DNA of 32,474 nt from Candidatus Arcticimaribacter sp. (lineage in GTDB: Bacteria; Bacteroidota; Bacteroidia; Flavobacteriales; Flavobacteriaceae), in contig WTJU01000068.1 of the NCBI GenBank assembly GCA_011526285.1, positions 1 through 32,474 on the forward strand, written 5' to 3'. Position 1 is the stretch's first letter, and every line of letters starts with the position of its first letter. This document shows positions 17,331-25,901 of the stretch, one piece after another. The position numbers and the translations under genes are program-made. The notes under the pieces were generated by a model. That model was given only the letters and a program-made list of their open reading frames with translations. It was not told the origin of the DNA and made no database searches.

Positions 17331-18829
17331 GCAAGAATAGTGGCTTAGTGCTAGGACTGTTAGGTCTAGCCTTGTTGTTTTTCCCCTTTTTTAATGAAGA
17401 GTTTTCTCATTCGTCATTGGGCCTAATCACAAGCTTATCATTAATTACCCTAGGGACACTACTCTACTCCGATTTTCTTTACCGTGGGCAGCCAGCAGGG
17501 GTAAAAAATAACGGGGTTTGGTTTGATGGGCTCTCCTCACGTGGACTATTGGGATGGTTTGTGGCCTTGGCATTAACAGGTTTTTATATCGCATTGTATT
17601 TTTATCCTGAACGCTTAGGATACAACGCACAAGGAAACACAGCTTTGGTTGCTTTTTTTGATCCGTTGAGCAAATTATTGAATGGCAATGCAGCCACACA
17701 ATGGTTTGTCTACGGCACGCTTTACACCTTGGCCATACTTCTCTTTGGTGTAAAATTTATCTATAAATATCGCCACAATCGTTACCAAATTATACGAACG
17801 GTATCGGTTATGTTTTTCCAATTGGGCTTCGCTTTTCTAATTCCAGAATTGCTTTCCCTTTTTAATCCTGAAACCCCTTACTTCGCTAAAGATTTAAAAA
17901 ACATGTGGCCCTTAAACTACTATTTCTTTGAGTCTTGGCACCTTAAAAACATGTTGAATGGAGGGAATTTAGGGCGCTTTATGCTTTTCTCAGGAATTGC
18001 AATGATCTTCATTGTATCTCCTGTATTAACCTATTTATATGGGAAACGCTGGTATTGTTCTTGGGTGTGTGGTTGCGGTGCTTTGGCAGAAACTGCTGGG
18101 GATCCCTTTAGGCAGCTTTCCAGTAAAAAAATAAGTGTTTGGAAATTTGAGCGATGGTCTATACATGCAGTTCTCGTTTTTGTTTTTTTAACCACTATTG
18201 CAGTAATATGGTCTTTCTTGAGTAGCAATCCTAACTTGAGTAGCTTTTCGCGCGAAACTTTTGTCATTGGCGTAGTTGCTTTTCTTTTGCTACTAATGGG
18301 GCTCATTTACGTTTACAAGCGCAAGGACTTAGATAAAGATGCGCTTTACAGCTTTATATCTATTGGCCTAATAATTATTGGCACCCTCTCCATTCAGGCT
18401 TTTTCAGGAGAAAAACACATTTTATTCATTAAGAGTTATACCCTTACCAAGTGGTATGGTTTCGGAATTGGCGCGGCCTTCTCTGGTGTTCTTGGGGTAG
18501 GATTCTATCCGCTACTAGGAAGTCGTGTGTGGTGTCGCTTTGGTTGTCCAATGGCGGCAATTTTAGGACTGCAACAGCGTTTACTCTCACGTTTTCGCAT
18601 TACCACCAACGGAGGGCAGTGCATTTCTTGTGGGAACTGTTCTGCTTATTGCGAAATGGGAATAGATGTTCGCGCCTATGCACAAAAAGGACAAAACATT
18701 GTCCGTTCTTCTTGCGTTGGTTGTGGCATCTGTTCTGCCGTATGTCCACGGGGAGTACTAAAGCTCGAAAATGGAAGTGTAAACCAACGTACAAATCTTC
18801 CTGAATTTCCACTTGGGAATAGTCTCTAA
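17297..18829 (+). CDS. NapH/NosR-like membrane Fe-S protein with C-terminal 2x[4Fe-4S] ferredoxin domain
   Basis: Multiple hydrophobic helices; WYCSWVCGCGALAE, VWCRFGCPMAAILG; CISCGNCSAYCEMGIDV and CVGCGICSAVCPRGVL ferredoxin motifs; overlaps upstream FAD gene by 34 nt. Confidence 0.9.
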   Translation: MASTAQFNQSLGKNSGLVLGLLGLALLFFPFFNEEFSHSSLGLITSLSLITLGTLLYSDFLYRGQPAGVKNNGVWFDGLSSRGLLGWFVALALTGFYIALYFYPERLGYNAQGNTALVAFFDPLSKLLNGNAATQWFVYGTLYTLAILLFGVKFIYKYRHNRYQIIRTVSVMFFQLGFAFLIPELLSLFNPETPYFAKDLKNMWPLNYYFFESWHLKNMLNGGNLGRFMLFSGIAMIFIVSPVLTYLYGKRWYCSWVCGCGALAETAGDPFRQLSSKKISVWKFERWSIHAVLVFVFLTTIAVIWSFLSSNPNLSSFSRETFVIGVVAFLLLLMGLIYVYKRKDLDKDALYSFISIGLIIIGTLSIQAFSGEKHILFIKSYTLTKWYGFGIGAAFSGVLGVGFYPLLGSRVWCRFGCPMAAILGLQQRLLSRFRITTNGGQCISCGNCSAYCEMGIDVRAYAQKGQNIVRSSCVGCGICSAVCPRGVLKLENGSVNQRTNLPEFPLGNSL

Positions 18830-18859
18830 AGAGTATCTTCGGCAAAAATTATCCTATTT

Positions 18860-19546
18860 ATGACCCGCATCAGTGTTGTCATTCCTGCTTATAATGAAGA
18901 AAATGCTATCGCTAATGTCATTGCAGAGATACCCACTATTGTTAACGAAATAGTGGTTGTGAATAACAATTCAACTGATGCTACAGTTGCGGTAGCACAA
19001 GCCGCAGGTGCAACTGTTTTAACCGAAAACAACAAAGGATATGGTTATGCTTGCCTCAAAGGTCTTGCCTACCTTAAGGCAGGAAATACCCCAGACATTG
19101 TAGTATTTCTCGATGGCGATTATTCTGATTTTCCAAAAGAATTAAATCTCTTAGTGCAACCCATAATCGACAATAAAGTGGACTTTGTGGTGGGAGCACG
19201 TGTAAAAGAAAAACGAGAAGAAGGGTCGTTAACACCACAACAAATTTTTGGAAATTGGCTAGCGTGTTATTTAATGCGTTTATTGTTTAAATCAGAGTTT
19301 ACAGATTTAGGTCCTTTTCGTGCCATTCGGTGGGAAACACTTGAAGCACTAGAAATGGGAGATAAAACCTATGGCTGGACAGTAGAAATGCAACTTAAGG
19401 CGCTACGGCAAAAAATTCCGTATCAAGAAATCCCTGTATCTTATAAGAAAAGAATTGGCGTTTCTAAGGTATCAGGTACAGTAAAAGGAACTATATTTGC
19501 AGGAGCAAAAATTATTGGGTGGATTTTCAAGCATTATTTATCCTAA
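18860..19546 (+). CDS. Glycosyltransferase family 2 (polyprenyl-phosphate sugar synthase-like)
   Basis: RISVVIPAYNEENAIANVI, IVVVNNNSTDAT, NKGYGYACLKGL, VVFLDGDYSDFPKEL. Confidence 0.85.
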   Translation: MTRISVVIPAYNEENAIANVIAEIPTIVNEIVVVNNNSTDATVAVAQAAGATVLTENNKGYGYACLKGLAYLKAGNTPDIVVFLDGDYSDFPKELNLLVQPIIDNKVDFVVGARVKEKREEGSLTPQQIFGNWLACYLMRLLFKSEFTDLGPFRAIRWETLEALEMGDKTYGWTVEMQLKALRQKIPYQEIPVSYKKRIGVSKVSGTVKGTIFAGAKIIGWIFKHYLS

Positions 19547-19556
19547 AGCGACAATT

Positions 19557-21059
19557 ATGGAACACTTTTGGCTAAACATTTCCTTCCTCGTGATGGGATT
19601 GTACGCCCTTTCCTTATTACTTGTCTTTTTCTACAGTTTGGCGCAACTCCATTTGCTATTCAACTACAAAAAAGCACAAAAAAATAAACCTGAACTTACG
19701 CCATTAGCTACTTCAGACCTAGCTAAAGTTCCCTATGTTACCATACAACTACCCGTCTTTAACGAACTTTATGTTATGGAGCGATTGCTTCATTGCATTA
19801 ATGAAATTGAATACCCAAGAGAACGACTTGAAGTTCAGGTGCTTGATGATTCTACTGACGAATCGGTTGAGCTCACACAATCTTTAGTGGCCAAGCTACA
19901 AAAAGGCGGTTTGGACATTGTTCAAATTCGTCGTAAAGACCGCGTTGGTTTCAAAGCAGGTGCATTAAAAGAAGGACTAAAAACTGCAAAAGGAGAATTC
20001 ATTGCCATTTTTGATGCCGATTTTCTTCCTCGACCAGATTGGTTACTTAAAACAGTACCCCACTTTGACAGCCCAGAAATTGGTGTGGTTCAAACCCGTT
20101 GGGAACACCTTAACCACGACTACTCTGTCTTAACCAAGGTACAAGCCTTTGCCCTAGATGCGCACTTTACCCTAGAACAAGTGGGGAGAAATAGCGAAGG
20201 ACACTTTATTAATTTTAATGGTACCGCAGGTATTTGGCGCAAAGAAACCATAATCGATGCAGGAAACTGGGAGGGAGATACGTTAACCGAAGATCTTGAC
20301 TTAAGTTACCGTGCACAACTAAAAAATTGGAAGTTCAAATATTTAGAAGATGTACATACACCTTCAGAACTTCCTGTGGTAATGAGTGCGATCAGATCGC
20401 AGCAATTTCGCTGGAATAAAGGCGGAGCAGAGAACTACCAAAAAATGATAAAACGTGTTATGGGAAAAGAAGGACTACCCCTTGCAACTCGTTTTCATTC
20501 TGTTCTTCATTTATTAAACAGCACTATGTTTTTGAATGTATTAGTGGTTGGTTTCTTAAGTATCCCAATGTTATACATCAAAAATGAATGGGGACATTTG
20601 GCCTGGTTTTTTAAAGTATCTTCTCTTTTTATTGTTAGCACAATGATCTTTTTCTACTGCTACTGGGAGTTGTATCGCCGACAATACGGTAGTGGTATCG
20701 TTCAGTTTTTTGAATACACCCGTACTTTTTTTACTTTTTATACCGTTGCTATGGGCTTCTCTTTCCACAATGCACTAGCAGTGTTAGAAGGTCATCGCGG
20801 GAAAAGAAGTGAATTTGTACGCACCCCAAAGTTCAATATCCAAACGCTTAAAGATTCTTGGAAAAACAACAAATACATTCCAAAAAAAGTACATAAAAAC
20901 ACCATAGTAGAAGGATTGCTGTCCCTGTACTTCCTATTTGGCATGTACAGTGCATTTGTGGTTGGTAAAGAAGGAGACTTTGGTTTATTCCCTTTTCATC
21001 TTCTTCTATTCCTTGGCTTCGGCTTTATCTTTGTGAGTTCGTTTAGAACCCAAGGATAA
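19557..21059 (+). CDS. Processive GT2 glycosyltransferase (cellulose synthase/CslA-like)
   Basis: VTIQLPVFNE, VQVLDDSTDES, FIAIFDADFLPRPDWL, LTEDLDLSYRAQLKNWKFKYLED, QQFRWNKGGAEN (D,D,D,QxxRW); several C-terminal TM helices; start at internal Met 19557. Confidence 0.88.
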   Translation: MEHFWLNISFLVMGLYALSLLLVFFYSLAQLHLLFNYKKAQKNKPELTPLATSDLAKVPYVTIQLPVFNELYVMERLLHCINEIEYPRERLEVQVLDDSTDESVELTQSLVAKLQKGGLDIVQIRRKDRVGFKAGALKEGLKTAKGEFIAIFDADFLPRPDWLLKTVPHFDSPEIGVVQTRWEHLNHDYSVLTKVQAFALDAHFTLEQVGRNSEGHFINFNGTAGIWRKETIIDAGNWEGDTLTEDLDLSYRAQLKNWKFKYLEDVHTPSELPVVMSAIRSQQFRWNKGGAENYQKMIKRVMGKEGLPLATRFHSVLHLLNSTMFLNVLVVGFLSIPMLYIKNEWGHLAWFFKVSSLFIVSTMIFFYCYWELYRRQYGSGIVQFFEYTRTFFTFYTVAMGFSFHNALAVLEGHRGKRSEFVRTPKFNIQTLKDSWKNNKYIPKKVHKNTIVEGLLSLYFLFGMYSAFVVGKEGDFGLFPFHLLLFLGFGFIFVSSFRTQG

Positions 21060-22384
21060 TGTTCAAGCAGCTATTTTCATTGCGTAGCCTTTTTCTCATT
21101 TTACCCATTTCCATTTGTTATTGGCTTTTAGCCCATACCCCTCGTGAGAATAGTAGTACTTTATTACTGTTCTTCTTTAGCAGCTGCCTATTGAGTTATT
21201 TCTCATTCAAGCAAAGCTCTGTTAATCAAATCTTTTTACAGGGATTGTTTTTTCGCTTCCTATTTATTGGAATCGTACCATGGCTCTCGCAAGATTTTTT
21301 CCGCTTTATATGGGATGGTTTATTGCTCTATAATCACATCAATCCTTACGCATATACCCCAGATATGTTAATGGGAATGGATATTCTATTTTCAACTGAA
21401 TTGAAGGAGGAACTATGGCGTGGTATGGGAACCTTAAGCGCAGGGCATTTTTCTAACTACCCACCCATAAATCAAATGGGCTTTTTATTTTCTGTCGCTT
21501 GGTTTCCCGAGCAGTTAGTTACTTCTATTATTGCGATGCGGCTTTTACTAATCGCTGCTGACGTAGGTGTGTTTTTAATTGGAAAACAATTATTATCCCA
21601 TTGGCAATTGCCCGAAAAAAGAATTGGTTGGTATTTCCTTAATCCTTTGGTGATCGTTGAGTTAACGGGAAATCTGCATTGGGAAGGAGTTTTACTTTTC
21701 TTCTTTGCGCTGGGGAGCTGGTGGTATGTAAAGCAAAAACACACACTAGCAGCTTTTGCATTTGCCCTGTCGGTTGCAACAAAACTTATTCCCCTTCTTA
21801 TTCTTCCTGTTTTTGCTCGTTTTCAATCCTTGAAAAAAACAGCACTAATGGTAGCCGTTGGCAGTGGGGTTTTATGCCTTCTTTTTTTACCTTTTTTCTG
21901 GTCTGTAGGGGTAGAAAACTACATGGCGACAATTCGTTTATGGTTCAAAAATTTTGAGTTTAACGGGAGCTTTTATTACATCATCCGCTGGATTGGATAT
22001 GAACTAAAAGGCTACAATATCATTCGTCAATGGGGTGAATTTTCTCCTTATTTAATTGTCTCACTTATCGCTTTTTTTAGCTTTTGGTCAAAGAAAACAA
22101 ACTATCAACAGCTATTTAATGGAATGTTGTTACTCTTGAGTTGCTATTACTTTATGTCCTCAATTGTGCACCCGTGGTATGTTGTCCCACTTGTTTTTTT
22201 AAGCTTGTTTAGTTCTTATAGCTATGCTGTGATTTGGAGTGTCTTGGTTTTCGTGAGCTATGTAACCTACGCCCACCCAAGTTTTCAAGAGAATTTTATT
22301 TTGATTGGGCTAGAATATGGTCTAGTACTGTCTGTCTTATTTTATGAATTAAATAAAGGACGCCCCTTACTTAAGCATTTTTAA
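21059..22384 (+). CDS. GT-C type mannosyltransferase-like membrane glycosyltransferase
   Basis: Multi-helix membrane protein; SQDFFRFIWDGLLLYNHINPYAYTP loop and LVIVELTGNLHWEGVLLFFFALG typical of lipid-linked-sugar-dependent GTs. Confidence 0.7.
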   Translation: MFKQLFSLRSLFLILPISICYWLLAHTPRENSSTLLLFFFSSCLLSYFSFKQSSVNQIFLQGLFFRFLFIGIVPWLSQDFFRFIWDGLLLYNHINPYAYTPDMLMGMDILFSTELKEELWRGMGTLSAGHFSNYPPINQMGFLFSVAWFPEQLVTSIIAMRLLLIAADVGVFLIGKQLLSHWQLPEKRIGWYFLNPLVIVELTGNLHWEGVLLFFFALGSWWYVKQKHTLAAFAFALSVATKLIPLLILPVFARFQSLKKTALMVAVGSGVLCLLFLPFFWSVGVENYMATIRLWFKNFEFNGSFYYIIRWIGYELKGYNIIRQWGEFSPYLIVSLIAFFSFWSKKTNYQQLFNGMLLLLSCYYFMSSIVHPWYVVPLVFLSLFSSYSYAVIWSVLVFVSYVTYAHPSFQENFILIGLEYGLVLSVLFYELNKGRPLLKHF

Positions 22385-23092
22385 TAGATTGATTTCCTGT
22401 TCAGTGAGTTGGCGCCATCTCCCACGGGGTAGATCTTTTTTTGTTAAATGCGCATAAGTAACCAAATCAAGTTGCTCAACAGTATAGCCAACAGCGTCAA
22501 AAATTTGATGCACTGCTTTATATGTTTGGTCGTGAATCTCAATTCCCACCACACGTTTTGGTTCTCCGTGAATGAAGCTTATTTCTTGTACTTCTAATCG
22601 TTTATTACGGTCAATAGCAATGCCCTTCTTGATTTTATCGAGTGCTTCACTGCTTAAGTTTTTATCTAAAACTACCTGATATATTTTCTTAACACGCGTG
22701 GAAAGGCTTCTTAATTTACTGGTCATTTCCTGATCGTTGGTAAACAAAAGTAAACCTGTAGAAGATCGATCCATTGCATGAATGGGATCAATGCGAAAAG
22801 GAGCGGCACGCTCGACCAGCTCCATTGCATCTTTCTTGTAGTTTCCTTTTTTTACCGCTGCTAAAAATCCTTTTGGTTTATTCAGAAGTACGTAAGTGGG
22901 TTTGTCAGAATTTATGCGCTGCCCATCAAAGCGAACATCGTCTCCAGGCTGTACTTGATAGCCCATTTCTGTTACAATCTTCCCGTTTACTTTAACGGTT
23001 CCTAATGAGATATGCAGGTCGGCTTCTCTTCGAGAACAAAGACCAGAATTTGCAATGAATTTATTTAATCGAATGGTTTTTTTATTTGCCAT
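22367..23092 (-). CDS. Pseudouridine synthase (RsuA/RluB/RluF family)
   Basis: S4 domain IRLNKFIANSGLCSRREADLHISLGTVKVNGKIV; IDPIHAMDRSSTGLLLFTND; LTKKDLPRGRWRQLT. Confidence 0.93.
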   Translation of the reverse strand: MANKKTIRLNKFIANSGLCSRREADLHISLGTVKVNGKIVTEMGYQVQPGDDVRFDGQRINSDKPTYVLLNKPKGFLAAVKKGNYKKDAMELVERAAPFRIDPIHAMDRSSTGLLLFTNDQEMTSKLRSLSTRVKKIYQVVLDKNLSSEALDKIKKGIAIDRNKRLEVQEISFIHGEPKRVVGIEIHDQTYKAVHQIFDAVGYTVEQLDLVTYAHLTKKDLPRGRWRQLTEQEINLLKMLK

Positions 23093-24051
23093 TAGGCTTG
23101 GGTATCGTTAATATTGAGTGTGCTTTGTCGGCTTCTATTAAGGGTAAGCTGGGTCACATCGGGGCGAGAATAGTGACCAACCGGATCGAAATTTTGGCGC
23201 TCTTGATATACGTTATTTAAATGTAAGGTATGATAGAAGATTCCTTCTTTATCACAAATGGGAGGTACTACCCATTCACCGTCGGGTCCCGCTATTGCAG
23301 AACCACCGTTAGCCAACACCTCTGGGGCAGCGGCTAAAAGTTGTTCAAGGTAAGGGGTGTTCCCTGGAAAATCAGTCTTACGCATTAAACTGGAAACAGA
23401 CACAACGTAAGATCGCGATTCACGAGCTATAAAGCGCGTAATGTCTTTTGTGTTGTGTTCTCCTCCTGGCCAAACTGCTACATGAAGGTTTTCCCCTTGC
23501 CCATAGAGTGCAGCTCTTGGTAGTGGCATCCAATTCTCCCAACAGTTTAGCCCGCCAAGTGTGAAGCCATTTAAAGGGTGAACCCGAAGTCCGTGTCCAT
23601 CACCAGGAGCCCATGTTAGTCGCTCGTCATAGGTTGGTTGTAACTTTCGATGAACCGACTGAATTGAACCTGTTTTATCTATATATACCAAGGAGCAGTA
23701 CAAACTGTGACCTCCGCGATTGTGAGCGCGTTCTATAATCCCCAAATAGAGGGCAAGTTTCAATTGTTTTGCAAGTGAACAAACCTCATCAAGATCACCT
23801 GCTTCTATTTGTATTGCATTTTCAGTATAATGTGCGTGGAGTGTTTTGTTGACTGGTAAATCCCATTTTGCTCCTTCAGTTAATGCCAACCAAAATGGAT
23901 AGCCCGGAAGAAAACCTTCTCCAAAAACCAATAAATCGGTTTTTTCTTGGGCGGCCTCTAGCATGGCTGCTTTTACTTTTTCTAAAGTGGCTTTACGATT
24001 CAACCATACGGGAGCCAATTGTGCCATACCCACTTTAATAGTTCCACTCAT
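23092..24051 (-). CDS. Nitrilase (carbon-nitrogen hydrolase)
   Basis: Glu region LLVFGEGFLPGYPFW, Lys region HRKLQPTYDERLTWAPGDG, Cys region GGLNCWENWMPLPRAALY; start at internal Met 24051 (MSGTIKVGMAQLAP). Confidence 0.9.
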   Translation of the reverse strand: MSGTIKVGMAQLAPVWLNRKATLEKVKAAMLEAAQEKTDLLVFGEGFLPGYPFWLALTEGAKWDLPVNKTLHAHYTENAIQIEAGDLDEVCSLAKQLKLALYLGIIERAHNRGGHSLYCSLVYIDKTGSIQSVHRKLQPTYDERLTWAPGDGHGLRVHPLNGFTLGGLNCWENWMPLPRAALYGQGENLHVAVWPGGEHNTKDITRFIARESRSYVVSVSSLMRKTDFPGNTPYLEQLLAAAPEVLANGGSAIAGPDGEWVVPPICDKEGIFYHTLHLNNVYQERQNFDPVGHYSRPDVTQLTLNRSRQSTLNINDTQA

Positions 24052-24062
24052 AAGTTTTTTTC

Positions 24063-24962
24063 TTAAATAGGATAACGTAGTAATACTATACTGGCAACGC
24101 CAGCAAGAATCAAGAGCTTTAATCCGTTGTGAAGCCAAAGATACATCTTTTGCGACTGGGCAACCCACAAGATGAATACTATTCCTAACAGAGCAGGTAA
24201 ACAAAATAGAAAATAATAATACATCCCGCCCAACTGACTTTTTTCTGACAGTAACAAGGAAACTGTTCCCATAGACAAGAGTATAAGAAAAGTCAAAATA
24301 ATTTTTGTGATACGTTCTCCAAAAACAACTGCGGTGGTTTGGTAGCCTCTAACCCAATCGCCTTTAAAGTTTTGTAGGTCTTTAACAAGGTCACGTATCA
24401 AAATAATTAAGAATAAATAACTAGCGTGATATAGCACCCAGGTTGAAAGATTATCAAAGTATAACCCCATGGCAAAAAAAGGCGTGATGGCAAGAAATGC
24501 AGCAAATAAATTACTTGCCCAAAAGGTTTTTTTTAACACATGACTGTAAAGCCATATACCACCAATGTAACCTAAGAAAAAAATACAAGCACGTGGACTA
24601 ACCAAAAGCGAAAAGAGCAGACTCAAAACATTAAAAAGTGCATAAAAACCCAACTGTTGTTTTGGCTTTAATAGTTGATTGAGTAGATATTGTTGCGGTC
24701 GGTTAATTCGGTCTTTTTCTGCATCGTAAAAATTATTGATTAGATATCCTCCTGCAATGGCTAGCGATGAAGCTAAAACTAAAAGAAATAATTGATGATC
24801 AAGTAAATGGTCAATCCAACTTCGATGTGGCGCTAAAATATAACGGGCACTCAAGTACTGTGCAAAAACCAAAACCAAGATCGTATACCCCCGTGTGGAT
24901 GAAAAAATGGCTAGCGTAGAAAGGAAAAAAGAGGTAAGCGTGGACTTGGGGATAAGTCGCAT
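24063..24962 (-). CDS. UbiA family prenyltransferase (geranylgeranylglycerol-phosphate geranylgeranyltransferase-like)
   Basis: AIAGGYLINNFYDAEKDRINRPQ Asp-rich motif; multiple TM helices; second Asp region IRDLVKDLQNFKGD. Confidence 0.85.
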   Translation of the reverse strand: MRLIPKSTLTSFFLSTLAIFSSTRGYTILVLVFAQYLSARYILAPHRSWIDHLLDHQLFLLVLASSLAIAGGYLINNFYDAEKDRINRPQQYLLNQLLKPKQQLGFYALFNVLSLLFSLLVSPRACIFFLGYIGGIWLYSHVLKKTFWASNLFAAFLAITPFFAMGLYFDNLSTWVLYHASYLFLIILIRDLVKDLQNFKGDWVRGYQTTAVVFGERITKIILTFLILLSMGTVSLLLSEKSQLGGMYYYFLFCLPALLGIVFILWVAQSQKMYLWLHNGLKLLILAGVASIVLLRYPI

Positions 24963-24965
24963 AAA

Positions 24966-25889
24966 TCAAAAATTATAGACTACTTGCAAACGATAATCTT
25001 TGAGTGCAATTTTGGCTTTCTCAAAATCTTCTGTAAACCCAAGAATATACCCTCCCCCACCAGAGCCACACAATTTCAAATAGTAGTCATTTGTCTCTAG
25101 TCCTTTTTTCCACAAAGCATGAAACTGAGGCGGAATCATTGGTTTAAAATTCTTTAGTACTAATTGAGAGAGTTTCTTTGTGTGCGTGAATAAAGAGCGA
25201 AGGTTCCCGTTTAAAAAATCTTCTACACATTGATCGGTATACCGAATAAACTCATCTTTCATCATTACACGAAAGGATTCTTGCTCCATGTTTTTTAAAA
25301 AAAGAGATACCATAGGAGCGGTTTCACCCACGATACCGCTGTCTAATAGAAAAACAGCACCTTTCCCCTCTGGGTTTTGTGAAGGAATTCCTGTAGGTTC
25401 AATTTTATCTTTTGAGTGAATTAATATTGGTAAACTCAAATAGCTGTTTAATGGGTCTAGTCCTGAGGAATTTCCATGAAAGAAAGATTCCATGGCTGCA
25501 AATGTTTGCTTTAAGGTTTGCAGTTTTTCTTTTGTGAGATTTTCGAGTACGGTTATTTTATCTTGGGCATATTGGTCATAAATTGCAGCCACCAAAGCAC
25601 CGCTACTACCAACGCCATAGCCTTGAGGGATGCTACTGTCAAAATACATTTTTTGACTTAAATCTCTCTCTAGTGCCTTCCAATCAAAATGTACTGTAGC
25701 TTTGGGTAATTTTTTAAGGTATGCGCAAAAGGCTACAAGTTTTTGGTGGGAATCTTCAAATTCTGCTGTTGCATTTAACTTTAGCGCTCCGCGATAAAAG
25801 TTATAGGGTATCGAGAGTCCTTTGGAGTCTTTTATTATCCCATATTCTCCAAAGAGTAAGATTTTCGCATAAAATAACGGACCTTTCAT
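24966..25889 (-). CDS. GHMP kinase, mevalonate kinase-like
   Basis: AKILLFGEYGII, PQGYGVGSSGALVAAIYDQYA, LCGSGGGGYILGF; next to mvaD. Confidence 0.85.
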   Translation of the reverse strand: MKGPLFYAKILLFGEYGIIKDSKGLSIPYNFYRGALKLNATAEFEDSHQKLVAFCAYLKKLPKATVHFDWKALERDLSQKMYFDSSIPQGYGVGSSGALVAAIYDQYAQDKITVLENLTKEKLQTLKQTFAAMESFFHGNSSGLDPLNSYLSLPILIHSKDKIEPTGIPSQNPEGKGAVFLLDSGIVGETAPMVSLFLKNMEQESFRVMMKDEFIRYTDQCVEDFLNGNLRSLFTHTKKLSQLVLKNFKPMIPPQFHALWKKGLETNDYYLKLCGSGGGGYILGFTEDFEKAKIALKDYRLQVVYNF

Positions 25890-25901
25890 AGCACAACAAA
25901 T

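Noticed and set aside
18031-18845. ORFs 18031-18306 (-), 18451-18804 (+) and 18600-18845 (-)
   Set aside because: Alternative frames within the NapH-like gene; Cys/Trp/Arg-rich translations look like frame-shifted coding sequence.
20571-21957. ORFs 20571-20768 (-), 21472-21744 (-) and 21679-21957 (+)
   Set aside because: Alternative frames of the GT genes; no domain support.
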